Below are positions 41,450-50,900 of a stretch of 61,688 nt of DNA, one piece after another (the stretch's first letter is position 1; every line of letters starts with the position of its first letter). A program made the translations under genes and the position numbers. Origin of the DNA: Stomatobaculum sp. (GTDB lineage Bacteria > Bacillota_A > Clostridia > Lachnospirales > Lachnospiraceae); NCBI GenBank assembly GCA_017449925.1, contig JAFSYO010000171.1:1-61688 (forward strand), given 5' to 3'. The notes beneath the pieces are model-generated. The model worked only from the letters and a program-made list of their open reading frames with translations, did not search any database and was not told the DNA's origin.

Positions 41450-42607
41450 ATGAAGACTTCGCTATATACCCCCACAACTGAAGAATTGAAGGCGATGCCG
41501 GCCAACGAAAGCGCTGAACCAAAGGTAAAATCGGTCGATGCCGTGACGAAGACGGTCGATGCCATGACGAAGGCGGTCGATGTCATCATCCCGGTGTACC
41601 GCCCGGATGACCGCTTCTTTAAGCTGATGGACCGGCTGGCTAAGCAGACGGTGAGACCCCACAGGATCATTCTGATGAATACGGAAGAATCGCTGTGGGA
41701 AATGGCGGAGGGAACAGCGAAGCTTCGGAAGACCGGCGCGGCTGATCTGTACGAGATCCATCATCTGAAAAAAGCCGACTTCGACCACGGCGGGACCAGG
41801 AACCTGGGCGTCAGCTTTTCCACGACGCCGTACTTTGTCCTGATGACCCAGGACGCGGTACCCCAGGACAGGCATCTTCTGGAGGACCTTCTTAGAGGAA
41901 TGAAGGGAAAAGTCAGGATGTGCTATGCGCGTCAGCTGGCGGGCAGGAATGCAGACCCGATCGAGCGGTTTTCCCGCGGTTTCAATTACGGGCCGAGGAG
42001 CAGGGTCAAGACCATGTCGGACCTGCCGGAACTGGGGATCAAGACCTGGTTCGCCTCCAATGTCTGCGCGGCCTATGACCGTTCTGTTTTTGACCGCCGG
42101 GGCGGATTTGCAAACCGCACCATCTTCAATGAGGACATGATCTACTGCGCCGGACTTCTGAAAGCGGGATATGCCGTCCGGTACTGCGCCAATGCCCGGG
42201 TGATCCATTCCCATCACTTTACGGGAAGACAGCAGCTGCAGAGAAACTTTGACCTGGCGGTGTCCCAGGTAGAACACCCGGAGGTGTTCGAAGGCATTAT
42301 ATCGGAGTCCGAAGGAATAAAAATGGTCTGGAACGCCGCAAAATGGCTCCGGAAACAGGGCCGGGCGGACTTGATCCCCGAACTTGTCTGGACGTCGGGA
42401 TGCAAGTATCTTGGCTACCGGCTGGGCAAAGCGTACAGGAAGCTTCCGATGTCGCTGGTGAAGCGCATCAGCGGCAACCGCAGCTACTGGGAGACCGCCG
42501 AGCGGCCGGAGACTGAGAAGGAAACCGGAACAGCCGGGCCGGAGACTGAGAAGGATACCGGAACAGCCGGGCGGCCGGAGACCGCAGGAGATAAAAGAGA
42601 TGAATGA
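41450..42607 (+). CDS. Glycosyltransferase family 2 (rhamnosyltransferase-like)
   Basis: The 385-residue protein has VDVIIPVYRPDDRFFKLMDRL, a HGGTRNLGV segment, LMTQDAVPQD as metal site, and ASNVCAAYDRSVFDRRGGF followed by NEDMIYC, typical of bacterial rhamnosyltransferases. The Lys/Thr/Asp/Ala-rich N-terminus (about 1-42) and the Glu/Thr/Gly-rich tail look disordered. The tail comes from a 33-bp tandem duplication. The frame is open from a TTG at 41417, but AGGGGAG five bases before the ATG at 41450 fixes the start. This site may be controlled by the leader upstream. The next gene overlaps by eight bases. Confidence 0.87.
   Translation: MKTSLYTPTTEELKAMPANESAEPKVKSVDAVTKTVDAMTKAVDVIIPVYRPDDRFFKLMDRLAKQTVRPHRIILMNTEESLWEMAEGTAKLRKTGAADLYEIHHLKKADFDHGGTRNLGVSFSTTPYFVLMTQDAVPQDRHLLEDLLRGMKGKVRMCYARQLAGRNADPIERFSRGFNYGPRSRVKTMSDLPELGIKTWFASNVCAAYDRSVFDRRGGFANRTIFNEDMIYCAGLLKAGYAVRYCANARVIHSHHFTGRQQLQRNFDLAVSQVEHPEVFEGIISESEGIKMVWNAAKWLRKQGRADLIPELVWTSGCKYLGYRLGKAYRKLPMSLVKRISGNRSYWETAERPETEKETGTAGPETEKDTGTAGRPETAGDKRDE
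42506..42571 (+). repeat. 33-bp tandem duplication in the glycosyltransferase tail
   Basis: Two adjacent 33-base units (42506-42538 and 42539-42571) differ at one base and encode PETEKETGTAG and PETEKDTGTAG. A partial third copy follows. The period keeps the reading frame. Confidence 0.92.
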
Positions 42608-43310
42608 GGTATTGGTCATCATACCTGCATACAACGAAGAGGCAAATATCAGCCGGGTGGTGGACGATCTGATCCGGAATTATCCGGAGCTGGATTATGT
42701 CGTGGTGAACGACGGGTCCGGAGACCGGACGGCGGAGATCTGCCGTGAGAACGGGTACTGTTTTCTGGACCTGCCGGTAAACCTGGGACTCGCGGGAGCC
42801 TTCCAGGCCGGAATGAAGTACGCGGACCGGAAAGGCTACCGCTATGCCGTGCAGTTCGACGGCGACGGGCAGCACCGGGCCGAGTTTATCGCCCCCATGC
42901 GGGAAAAGATGGAAGAGGGCTATAACATCGTTATCGCCTCCCGCTTCGTGACTGAAAAAAAGCCTCACAGCCTCAGGATGCTGGGGAGCAGGATCATCTC
43001 CGCGGCTATCCGCCTGTCCTCAGGCGCGGCGCTGTCGGACCCCACCTCCGGGATGCGGATGTACGACAGACGGATGATCCATCTTTTCGCGAACCAGATC
43101 AACTATCCGCCGGAACCTGATACAGTGTGCTGGCTGGTGAAGAACGGGGCAAAAGTGGCGGAGGTCCAGGCTGTCATGGATGAGCGCACCGCCGGCGTCA
43201 GTTATCTCACGCCCATGAACGCAGTCCGCTACATGACAAGGACCCTGATCTCCATCCTGTTCATCCAGTCTTTCCGCGTGAAGGAAAAACTGAAAGGAGG
43301 CACACCGTGA
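42600..43310 (+). CDS. Glycosyltransferase family 2, dolichyl-phosphate-mannose-synthase-like
   Basis: The 236-residue protein has VLVIIPAYNEEANISRVVDDL, VVNDGSGDRT, NLGLAGAFQAGMKYA and QFDGDGQH (DxD), then SGMRMYDRR. These match polyprenyl-phosphate sugar transferases of the DPM1 type that load a sugar onto a lipid carrier. The following DUF2304 gene is a frequent partner of this GT2 type, which supports a two-component lipid-sugar module. The start overlaps the preceding gene. Confidence 0.9.
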   Translation: MNEVLVIIPAYNEEANISRVVDDLIRNYPELDYVVVNDGSGDRTAEICRENGYCFLDLPVNLGLAGAFQAGMKYADRKGYRYAVQFDGDGQHRAEFIAPMREKMEEGYNIVIASRFVTEKKPHSLRMLGSRIISAAIRLSSGAALSDPTSGMRMYDRRMIHLFANQINYPPEPDTVCWLVKNGAKVAEVQAVMDERTAGVSYLTPMNAVRYMTRTLISILFIQSFRVKEKLKGGTP

Positions 43311-43335
43311 TCCGGACTAAGAAAGGAGGCGCACC

Positions 43336-43716
43336 GTGACTCTGACATTGAGAGCACTGCTGATCATCGTATCCATCCTTGCGACGGCAGGAGTGATTGG
43401 CCGCATCCGCAAGGCAAAAATGCAGATCGAAGACGCGGTCTTCTGGGTCCTGTTTTCCTTCCTTCTGATCCTGCTTGCCATTGTTCCGCGGATCCTGTAC
43501 TTCTTTACTGGACTGCTGGGGATGCAGTCTCCTGCGAACCTCCTGTTCCTTGTGGTCATTGCCCTGCTTCTTTTGAAAGTTTTTTCCATGAGCATCAAGC
43601 TTTCTCTGCTGGAGGAGAAACTGAAGATCCTGGCGCAGAACGAAGCCCTGGAAAAGCTGGAAGCTTCGGCGCAGAACGGCACCTTGAAAAGACAGGAGAA
43701 TTCTGAAAGTCAATAA
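43336..43716 (+). CDS. DUF2304 small membrane protein
   Basis: The 126-residue protein has three predicted membrane helices (about 5-22, 34-56 and 67-85) and a charged C-terminal tail with coiled-coil character (LEEKLKILAQNEALEKLEA). The pattern and the position right after a DPM1-like GT2 gene match the DUF2304 family, thought to assist lipid-linked sugar transfer. It starts with GTG at 43336 after AAAGGAGG. The 29 bases before it repeat the end of the previous gene: AAAGGAGGC-CACCGTGA occurs at 43297 and again at 43324, a local duplication of the ribosome site. Confidence 0.82.
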   Translation: MTLTLRALLIIVSILATAGVIGRIRKAKMQIEDAVFWVLFSFLLILLAIVPRILYFFTGLLGMQSPANLLFLVVIALLLLKVFSMSIKLSLLEEKLKILAQNEALEKLEASAQNGTLKRQENSESQ

Positions 43717-43737
43717 CTCACGAACAGGCACTGACAC

Positions 43738-45567
43738 ATGAATAAAAACAGGTTCCTGCCGGTTTACGGCATTGTTCCGGTGCTTGCCGCCGGACTTTAT
43801 TACGCGATGCAGATAAAAGACATCGCCTTGCAGACAGGGGATCCGCTTCCGCTGAAGCTCTATGCCCTGCTTCTGCCGGCGGTGCTTTTTGGCGTGGCTG
43901 CGGCAGGAATTATTATTTTCGGGAAGCGGATCAGTCTCCCGAGGATTTATTTCGTGACAGGTCTTTTCCTCGGCGTCCTCTTTATATTTGTCATGCCGGG
44001 CCTTTCCGCGCCGGATGAAATGAGTCATTACCTGACGGCATACCGCCTTTCCTCCCGCATGCTGGGAAAGAATGATCTGATGCCTGCCTCCGGGCTGGCG
44101 GCAGTCCGGGCGGAGGACTACCCCCTGGAGGATCTGTCCGGCGTAAAGACGCCCGAGATCATGGACGATATCGAGCCTCCGGCGGAGGTCCTCGGAAACC
44201 CGGTGAGAAATACTACCTACCGGACCATCGCGGACTGGGATCTGCGGTATCCGAAGCAGGAAGGGATGGTCTCTTCCGGACTGGCTGACGTGCGGACCAC
44301 TCCTGTAATGTATCTTCCCCAGGCTGCCGGAATGGCCCTGGTGCGGATCGCGGACGGAAACGCCCTCAGCCTCGTGTTCGCGGCCCGGTTCCTGAATCTT
44401 CTGGCCTTTCTTTTTCTCATGGCAGCGGCAGTACACAGACTCCCCTTCGGGAAAGAGATCCTGTGCGGCGTGGGGCTGCTCCCCATGACGCTCCACCTCG
44501 CCGCTTCCATGTCCTATGACGCAGGTATTATGGGGTGTTCCTTCCTGCTCTGCGCGGAAATTCTACGCCTGGCATACGGAAAAGAAGATAACGCGGCAAA
44601 AGCAAAACAGGATAAAAGGAACGCAGCCAATGTGGGGATTCGCAGCTACCTTCTTCTGTGTGTGCTGACAGCGGCGCTTTCTCCCTGCAAGATGGTCTAT
44701 TCCTGTCTGGTGTTCCTGTATCTACTGATCCCGGCGGACAGATTTTCTTTTGCCGCCGGCGGGACCGGCACGGGACAAGGAGACCGCAGGAAACGGCAGA
44801 TCCTTATCAAAGCAGTAAGCTTCTGTATTCTTCTGGCAGTCTCCGCGGCGTCCATTGCCGCGGTAAATGCATCCATTATCCGCGGTTACGCGGCAGCCTC
44901 CCAGGCAGACGCGGCAGCGGCTGGTACGATCTCAGGGACCACAGGACAGGTCATTACGGAAGGGGCTGTGGTCACCGGGGAAGGAGAGGTGCTCAGGAGC
45001 GGATATACTGTCTCGGAACTGCTGCATCGCCCCTTTTTCATCTTCCGCATGGTCTGCAGTACCTTCTCACAGCAGAGCGGCGAGATGATCGGCGACATGA
45101 TGGGTATGAGGCTCGGAAATCTGGACCCGCTTCTGGGAATTCCGTTTTTCCTTGCCGAGCTGTTCCTGCTGGGGCTGCTGCTTCTGGCGATGAAGACTGA
45201 GACCGGAAACGAAACGAAGATTGGAATCGGAAACGTAACGAAACGGACACAAGGGGCCGGAATCCAACAGGAACAACAGCCCTATCCCGGCCCGAAGGAA
45301 CGGATCTGGATCGCGGCAGTGGCGGCGGGCATCATGCTTCTCACCGCCGGGGCCATGTTGGTTTCCTGGACGGGAAGGGATTCCCTGATCATAGAAGGCA
45401 TCCAGGGCCGCTATTTCCTTCCGGTCCTGCCGATGCTCCTGATGCTTCTCAGGAACAATACTGTCGTTTTAAAACGGGACATCTCCCGCGGAATCCTTTT
45501 TACATTTTTGTGTATGGATGTATTTGCCCTGCTCCGCATTTTTACTCTGGCCTGCATGAGGATCTGA
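43738..45567 (+). CDS. DUF2142 multispanning membrane protein
   Basis: The 609-residue protein has about 11-13 predicted membrane helices and the family motif SAPDEMSHYLTAYRLSSR after the second helix. Acidic residues and His in this loop recall GT-C-type glycosyltransferases. DUF2142 proteins are found in polysaccharide loci and are suspected of transferring sugars or modifying polymers outside the membrane. A low-complexity loop at about 485-520 (Lys/Thr/Asn/Gln-rich) and a Lys/Asn-rich one at about 283-300 lie between helices. It is followed by an 89-base gap with short tandem repeats. Confidence 0.8.
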   Translation: MNKNRFLPVYGIVPVLAAGLYYAMQIKDIALQTGDPLPLKLYALLLPAVLFGVAAAGIIIFGKRISLPRIYFVTGLFLGVLFIFVMPGLSAPDEMSHYLTAYRLSSRMLGKNDLMPASGLAAVRAEDYPLEDLSGVKTPEIMDDIEPPAEVLGNPVRNTTYRTIADWDLRYPKQEGMVSSGLADVRTTPVMYLPQAAGMALVRIADGNALSLVFAARFLNLLAFLFLMAAAVHRLPFGKEILCGVGLLPMTLHLAASMSYDAGIMGCSFLLCAEILRLAYGKEDNAAKAKQDKRNAANVGIRSYLLLCVLTAALSPCKMVYSCLVFLYLLIPADRFSFAAGGTGTGQGDRRKRQILIKAVSFCILLAVSAASIAAVNASIIRGYAAASQADAAAAGTISGTTGQVITEGAVVTGEGEVLRSGYTVSELLHRPFFIFRMVCSTFSQQSGEMIGDMMGMRLGNLDPLLGIPFFLAELFLLGLLLLAMKTETGNETKIGIGNVTKRTQGAGIQQEQQPYPGPKERIWIAAVAAGIMLLTAGAMLVSWTGRDSLIIEGIQGRYFLPVLPMLLMLLRNNTVVLKRDISRGILFTFLCMDVFALLRIFTLACMRI

Positions 45568-45603
45568 AAAAGAATCCCGCGGTCTGCAGGACCAGCTTTG
45601 GAA

Positions 45604-45648
45604 ATACAGGAAACACAGGAATAACAGAACTATAGGAACTACAGGAAG
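45604..45648 (+). repeat. Five degenerate 9-bp tandem repeats before wzm
   Basis: Units ATACAGGAA, ACACAGGAA, TAACAGAAC, TATAGGAAC and TACAGGAAG lie end to end in the leader of the ABC permease gene, ending eight bases before its ATG. Each resembles a weak ribosome-binding site (AGGAA). Read in one frame they give Asn-Thr-Gly triplets, so they may be decayed coding repeats. Confidence 0.75.
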
Positions 45649-45656
45649 TACTATTT

Positions 45657-46469
45657 ATGAAATCACTACTGCAGCTGATCAGTGAGATCACAGCTTCACG
45701 GAAGCTGATCTGGGAGCTGGCGAAATCGGATTTTAAAAAGCGGTTCGCCGGGTCCTATTTCGGCGTGGTCTGGATGTTCGTCCAGCCGGTGGTCACGGTC
45801 CTTATCTACTTTATGATCTTCCAGCTGGGCTTCAAGAGCGTGCCGCCCTTCCCGGGAGTGCCCTATGTCCTGTGGCTGGTGCCGGGCATCGTCCCCTGGT
45901 TCTATTTCAACGAGGCGCTGAACACCGGGACCTCCTGTCTGCAGGAGTACCATTACCTGGTAAAGAAGGTGGTGTTCAATGTGGAAGTGCTGCCGGTGAT
46001 CAAGCTTCTTTCCTGCGCGGTGATCCACGGCATCTTCGTGATGATCATGATCGCCATGTTTTTCTGCTACGGGAAGCTTCCCATGCCCACCTGGATTCAG
46101 ATCATTTATTACAGCTTCGCGCTTTCGGCGCTGATCCTGGGAATGACTTTCATCACCTCGGCCATCAATGTCTTTTTCAAGGACATGGCCCAGATCGTCA
46201 GCATCTGCCTCCAGTTCGGCATGTGGCTCACGCCCATCATGTGGGATCCGGTGATGTTCCCGAACCGGCCTGCCATTCTGGAACAGATCCTGAAGATCAA
46301 CCCCGTGTACTACATCGTGACAGGATTCCGCGACAGCATGCTCGCCGGGAACTGGTTCTGGCAGCGGCCCACGCTGACCGTTTATTACTGGGCGGTGACG
46401 ATCCTGGTGCTCATCCTGGGGCTCCGGGTGTTCCGGAAACTGAGACCTCATTTTTCCGATGTCCTGTGA
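45657..46469 (+). CDS. wzm: ABC-2 type polysaccharide exporter permease
   Basis: The 270-residue protein begins with the cytosolic segment ELAKSDFKKRFAGSYFGVVWMFVQPVVTVLIYFMIF, typical of Wzm/TagG permeases, and has six predicted membrane helices. LWLVPGIVPWFYFNEAL and PIMWDPVMFP are further family signatures. With the ATPase encoded 44 bases downstream it forms a polysaccharide (O-antigen or teichoic-acid type) exporter. The end has TFITSAINVFFKDMAQI and KINPVYYIVTGFRD, also conserved. Confidence 0.92.
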   Translation: MKSLLQLISEITASRKLIWELAKSDFKKRFAGSYFGVVWMFVQPVVTVLIYFMIFQLGFKSVPPFPGVPYVLWLVPGIVPWFYFNEALNTGTSCLQEYHYLVKKVVFNVEVLPVIKLLSCAVIHGIFVMIMIAMFFCYGKLPMPTWIQIIYYSFALSALILGMTFITSAINVFFKDMAQIVSICLQFGMWLTPIMWDPVMFPNRPAILEQILKINPVYYIVTGFRDSMLAGNWFWQRPTLTVYYWAVTILVLILGLRVFRKLRPHFSDVL

Positions 46470-46513
46470 CCAAGACGGGAGCAAATATCACTAAGAAAGC
46501 ATAGAGAGTTCAT

Positions 46514-47923
46514 ATGGACAGTAATCTCGCGATCTCCGTCCGGGAGGTCACTAAAATATATCAGCTCTACGACAGGCCCATCGACCGCCTGAAGGAATCC
46601 TTGAGCCTCACGAAAAAGAAGCTGCACAAGGATTTCTTCGCGCTGGACAAGCTGTCTTTTGAAGTGAAGAAAGGCGAGACGGTGGGGATCATCGGCACCA
46701 ACGGATCCGGAAAATCAACGATCCTGAAGATCATCACCGGCGTCCTGACGCCTACTACCGGCACGGTGGAGGTGGACGGCAACATTTCCGCGCTTCTGGA
46801 GCTGGGAGCCGGCTTCAATTCCGACTACACCGGCATGGAAAATATCTACATGAACGGCACCATGATGGGCTTCTCCCGGGAGCAGATGGACAAAAAGATC
46901 CCGGATATCCTGGAGTTCGCTGATATCGGGGAGTTCGTCAATCAGCCGGTGAAGACCTATTCCTCCGGCATGTTCGTCCGCCTCGCCTTCGCGCTGGCCA
47001 TCAACGTGGAACCGGAGATCCTGATCGTGGACGAGGCGCTGTCCGTGGGCGACGTCTTTTTCCAGTCGAAGTGCTACGCCCGGATGGAGCAGATGATGAA
47101 GAACGGCACCACGATCCTGATGGTGAGCCACGACATGGGCAGCATCATCAAGTACTGCGACAAGGTGGTGCTCCTGAACCGCGGGAAGTTCGTCGCCGAG
47201 GGCGATGCCGGCGAAATGGTGGATCTTTATAAAAAGATCCTGGCGAACCAGATGGACGATCTGGAGAACGCGCTGACAGAGAGAAACGGCCAGGAAAGCG
47301 GAGCCGGCGCCTCTGGGAGCGCTACGGCAGGATCTGGAACCGGCACGTCCGGAATCGGAGACGGTTCGGGGGACGGGGCCGGAACTGACAGCGTTTCCGG
47401 GGCGGAGAACGGATACTTCGGCATGCCCCTGATGAAGAGGAAGATGACTCTGAACCCTGATGTGCAGGAGTACGGAGACCGCAGGGCGGAGTTTCTGGAT
47501 CTTGGAATGCTGGACAAAGACGGCAACGTGACAAACCTCCTCCTGAAGGGAGAAATGTTCACGATCCGGGAGATCATCCGCTTCCATGCGCCCATTGCCA
47601 TGCCCATCTTCACCTACACGATCCGCGACAAGAAAGGGACGGATCTGAGCGGCACCAACACTATGTTTGAAGGGTGCGACGTGAAGCCGGTGAAAGCGGG
47701 CGATACCTACGAGGTGAGATTTACCCAGAAGATGACGCTGCAGGGCGGCGAGTATCTTCTGTCTATGAGCTGCACCGGATACGAGAACGGAGAGCACGTG
47801 GTCTACCACCGGCTTTACAACGTGGCAAGTCTCACCGTGATCTCCAACAAGAATACTGTGGGAGTCTATGATATGGAATCGGAAGTAAAGCTGAGGCTGG
47901 AAAGTCAGGAAGACAGGAAATGA
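46514..47923 (+). CDS. wzt: ABC exporter ATPase with C-terminal carbohydrate-binding-type domain
   Basis: The 469-residue protein has an ATPase domain (about 1-245) with Walker A GTNGSGKST (61-69), the signature segment YSSGMFVRLAFALA and Walker B ILIVDEAL. A Gly/Ser/Thr/Ala linker of about 40 residues (about 257-298) follows, then a Wzt-type C-terminal beta domain (about 310-460, LDKDGNVTNLLLKGEMFTIREII) that recognises the polymer's end in the family. The presence of that domain suggests the polymer carries a terminal cap. It overlaps the next gene by four bases (ATGA). Confidence 0.92.
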   Translation: MDSNLAISVREVTKIYQLYDRPIDRLKESLSLTKKKLHKDFFALDKLSFEVKKGETVGIIGTNGSGKSTILKIITGVLTPTTGTVEVDGNISALLELGAGFNSDYTGMENIYMNGTMMGFSREQMDKKIPDILEFADIGEFVNQPVKTYSSGMFVRLAFALAINVEPEILIVDEALSVGDVFFQSKCYARMEQMMKNGTTILMVSHDMGSIIKYCDKVVLLNRGKFVAEGDAGEMVDLYKKILANQMDDLENALTERNGQESGAGASGSATAGSGTGTSGIGDGSGDGAGTDSVSGAENGYFGMPLMKRKMTLNPDVQEYGDRRAEFLDLGMLDKDGNVTNLLLKGEMFTIREIIRFHAPIAMPIFTYTIRDKKGTDLSGTNTMFEGCDVKPVKAGDTYEVRFTQKMTLQGGEYLLSMSCTGYENGEHVVYHRLYNVASLTVISNKNTVGVYDMESEVKLRLESQEDRK

Positions 47924-50900
47924 GCGAAAGAACAGACGAACTGAAACGTTTATGCCGGCGCTTCGGCGGCGACACCAAGGCGCTTCTCACGGAATACCCG
48001 GCACTGGAGAATCTCCGGGTGTTTTCTGACCGGAGAGAAGGGCTGCTGGAGTGGTTTTCCTTCCGGAAGGGAGCATCCCTCCTGCAGGCCGGCAGCGGCG
48101 CCGGATCCCTGACGCCGATGCTTCTGAACAAGGGACTGAAGGTCACGGTGCAGGAAGCGGATCCGGAACTGCTGGACTTTGTGAAGCTGCGCCTTTCAGG
48201 AAATGCAGAAAATACCAGGGACACTGAAAGCCCCGATAATGCCCCGGAATACTTCTGCGGAACGCTGGAGGACATCCAGGCGGACCGGCGTGTTGATTAT
48301 ATTTTGTTCGACGGCACTCTGAAGAAGGATGACGCTGCGGCCGTGGCAGCGGCAAAGCGCCTTCTGGCGGAAGGCGGTGTCCTGATCGCTGCCGCGGACA
48401 ATTCCTACGGCGTCCGCGCCTTTGCCGGGGCGGAGCGGGAAGAGAATTCCATGAGCCGCGAGGCGCTGGAAGCGCTGCTGTGTGCTCCTGCTGCGGGTTC
48501 GGCCGCTGTTGGTCCGGCTGCCGGGGCATCCGGTGTCCTGACCAGGTATTACGTTGAGCCCATGCGGGCCCTTCCCTCCGCAATTTATTCCGACCGAAGG
48601 CTTCCGGAGGCGGGAGAACTTTCACGCGTCATTCCGGCCTACGGGTTCCCGGCCTATCTGGCCATCGATATCGGCGCGAAGTATGATGAAGTGTGCCGCG
48701 ACGGAATATATCCGCAGTTCGCGGACGCCTTCCTGTTCTTCTGGACAGCCGGCCCCTCCGGCCAGACCGGAGCTTCTGTACAGCCCGGACCCTCCGGGCC
48801 GGCGGACAGTGCGGTCTTTGTAAAGTATAACCGCAACCGGCGGGAGGAATATCAGCTGAAGACGGTGATCCGCGAGACAAAAGAGGGTTATGCCGTCGAA
48901 AAAAGCTGCCTGAGTGATGCAGGGATCCCGCATATCCGCGATTTTGAGAAGCGCTTCCGGATCCTCTGCGCCGAGCAGGAGGAAAAGCCCGCAGACGAGC
49001 GAGTCCTGTACGCAGAACCGCGCATCTCCGAGGACGGAAGGACCGCCGCCTTTCCCTGGATCACAGGAGAGTCCTTCGGGGCTCTGATGACGAAAAAGAT
49101 CCTCGGCGGCGCACCGCTGGTTAAGACTCTGGAAGAAGCCTTCCGTCAGGTGCTGCCGGAGGAAAGCGGCGCAGAAGCCGAAGGAGGCAAAGAGGCGGGC
49201 GGCGCCCACAATCTGGACTCTATTCTCGACAACTTCCTCGTGACCCCGGCTGCCGGCCCTGCCGAAAACATCGTGACCAACCCGGCGGCAGGCCAGACAC
49301 AGCTCTCGGGAATCGACTACGAATGGGTCACGGATCAGCCGGCGGACAAAGGATTTGTGAAATACCGGGCCCTCATTTCTTTCTATGAACAGAACCGGGA
49401 GGTGCTTTCTCTGGGAAGCCGCCTTGAATTCCTGCAGCTTTTCGGCATCGGAGAAGCGGCGGCGGACCGGTTCGCGAAGATGGAAGAGGAGTTCCAGCAG
49501 AGGGTGGCGGGCGACGACCAGTCCGTCTATCTGGACCGTTTTGTGGTGGAGGTCCGGGACGGCAGCGTGATCGAGAAGACGGAGCGGGATCTCCGCATCG
49601 CCAACGAGCGGCTCCAGGGCTTCCGGGCGGAGCTCCGGGAGAAGGAGACCACTATCCGGAAAATGACGGAAGTGAAGCGTCTCACCGACAACCACGTCAC
49701 CAATCTGGAGATCATCATCCAGAATCTGCGGCATGAGAACAACGAACTGGGAAAGACCCTGACCTATCTTGACAAACACCAGACAGCCCTGTCCCGGCTC
49801 CGCCGGAAAGCGGGCGACGCTTTCAACAGAAAATATCCGAAGGGATCCCGGGAGCGTAAGGAACTGGATTACAAAAAGGACGCGCTGCTGCATCCGCTGC
49901 GCCACCGTAAACTTGTCTCCACGCCGGAGGGCCGCAATCTCATCGAAGGCGACTTCGCCATCGGAGACATCTACCGCGAACACGGGAAGCTGAAATTCCC
50001 GGAGGTAACGCAGCCTGTTGTCAGCGTCATCATCCCGGTGTACAACCAGATCGGCTACACCTACGCCTGCCTTGTGTCCCTGCTGGAGCACAGCGGAGAC
50101 ATCCCCTTTGAAGTGATCATCGCGGACGATGTTTCCAGCGACGCCACCAGGAATCTGGATCATTTTGCCGAGGGGCTGGTCATCAGCCGCAACGAAGTAA
50201 ACCTGGGATTCCTCAGGAACTGCAACCAGGCGGCAAAGAAAGCGAGGGGCAAGTACCTCTTCTTCCTGAACAATGACACCAAGGTCACGGAGGGCTGGTG
50301 CAGCTGGCTCGTGAAGCTTCTGGAAGAGGATCCTTCCATCGGCATGACCGGCTCGAAGCTGGTATATCCGGACGGAAGACTGCAGGAAGCGGGCGGCATC
50401 ATCTGGAGCGACGCCTCAGGGTGGAACTACGGGCGCCTGCAGGATCCGGAGCTGCCGGAGTTCAACTACGTGAAGGACGTGGACTATATTTCCGGCGCCG
50501 CCATTATGATCCGGCGCAGTCTTTGGGAAGAGATCGGCGGCTTTGACGAGCGCTACGCCCCGGCCTACTGTGAAGATTCGGATCTGGCCTTTGAGGTGCG
50601 CCGGCGCGGATACCGCGTCGTATACCAGCCGAAGTCTGTCATCATCCACTTTGAGGGCGTGTCCAACGGGACCGATGTACAGGGGACCGGACTGAAGCGA
50701 TACCAGGTGGAGAACACGGAAAAACTGAAGGAAAAGTGGAAGGATGAGCTGGCGAAGCAGAGTGAGAACACCGGAAATCCCGATCCCTTCCGTGCGAGGG
50801 AACGGAGCCAGGGAAAGAAGATCATCCTGGTGGTGGATCACTATGTTCCCACCTATGACCGGGACGCAGGTTCCAGGACTACCTGGCAGTATATCCGCAT

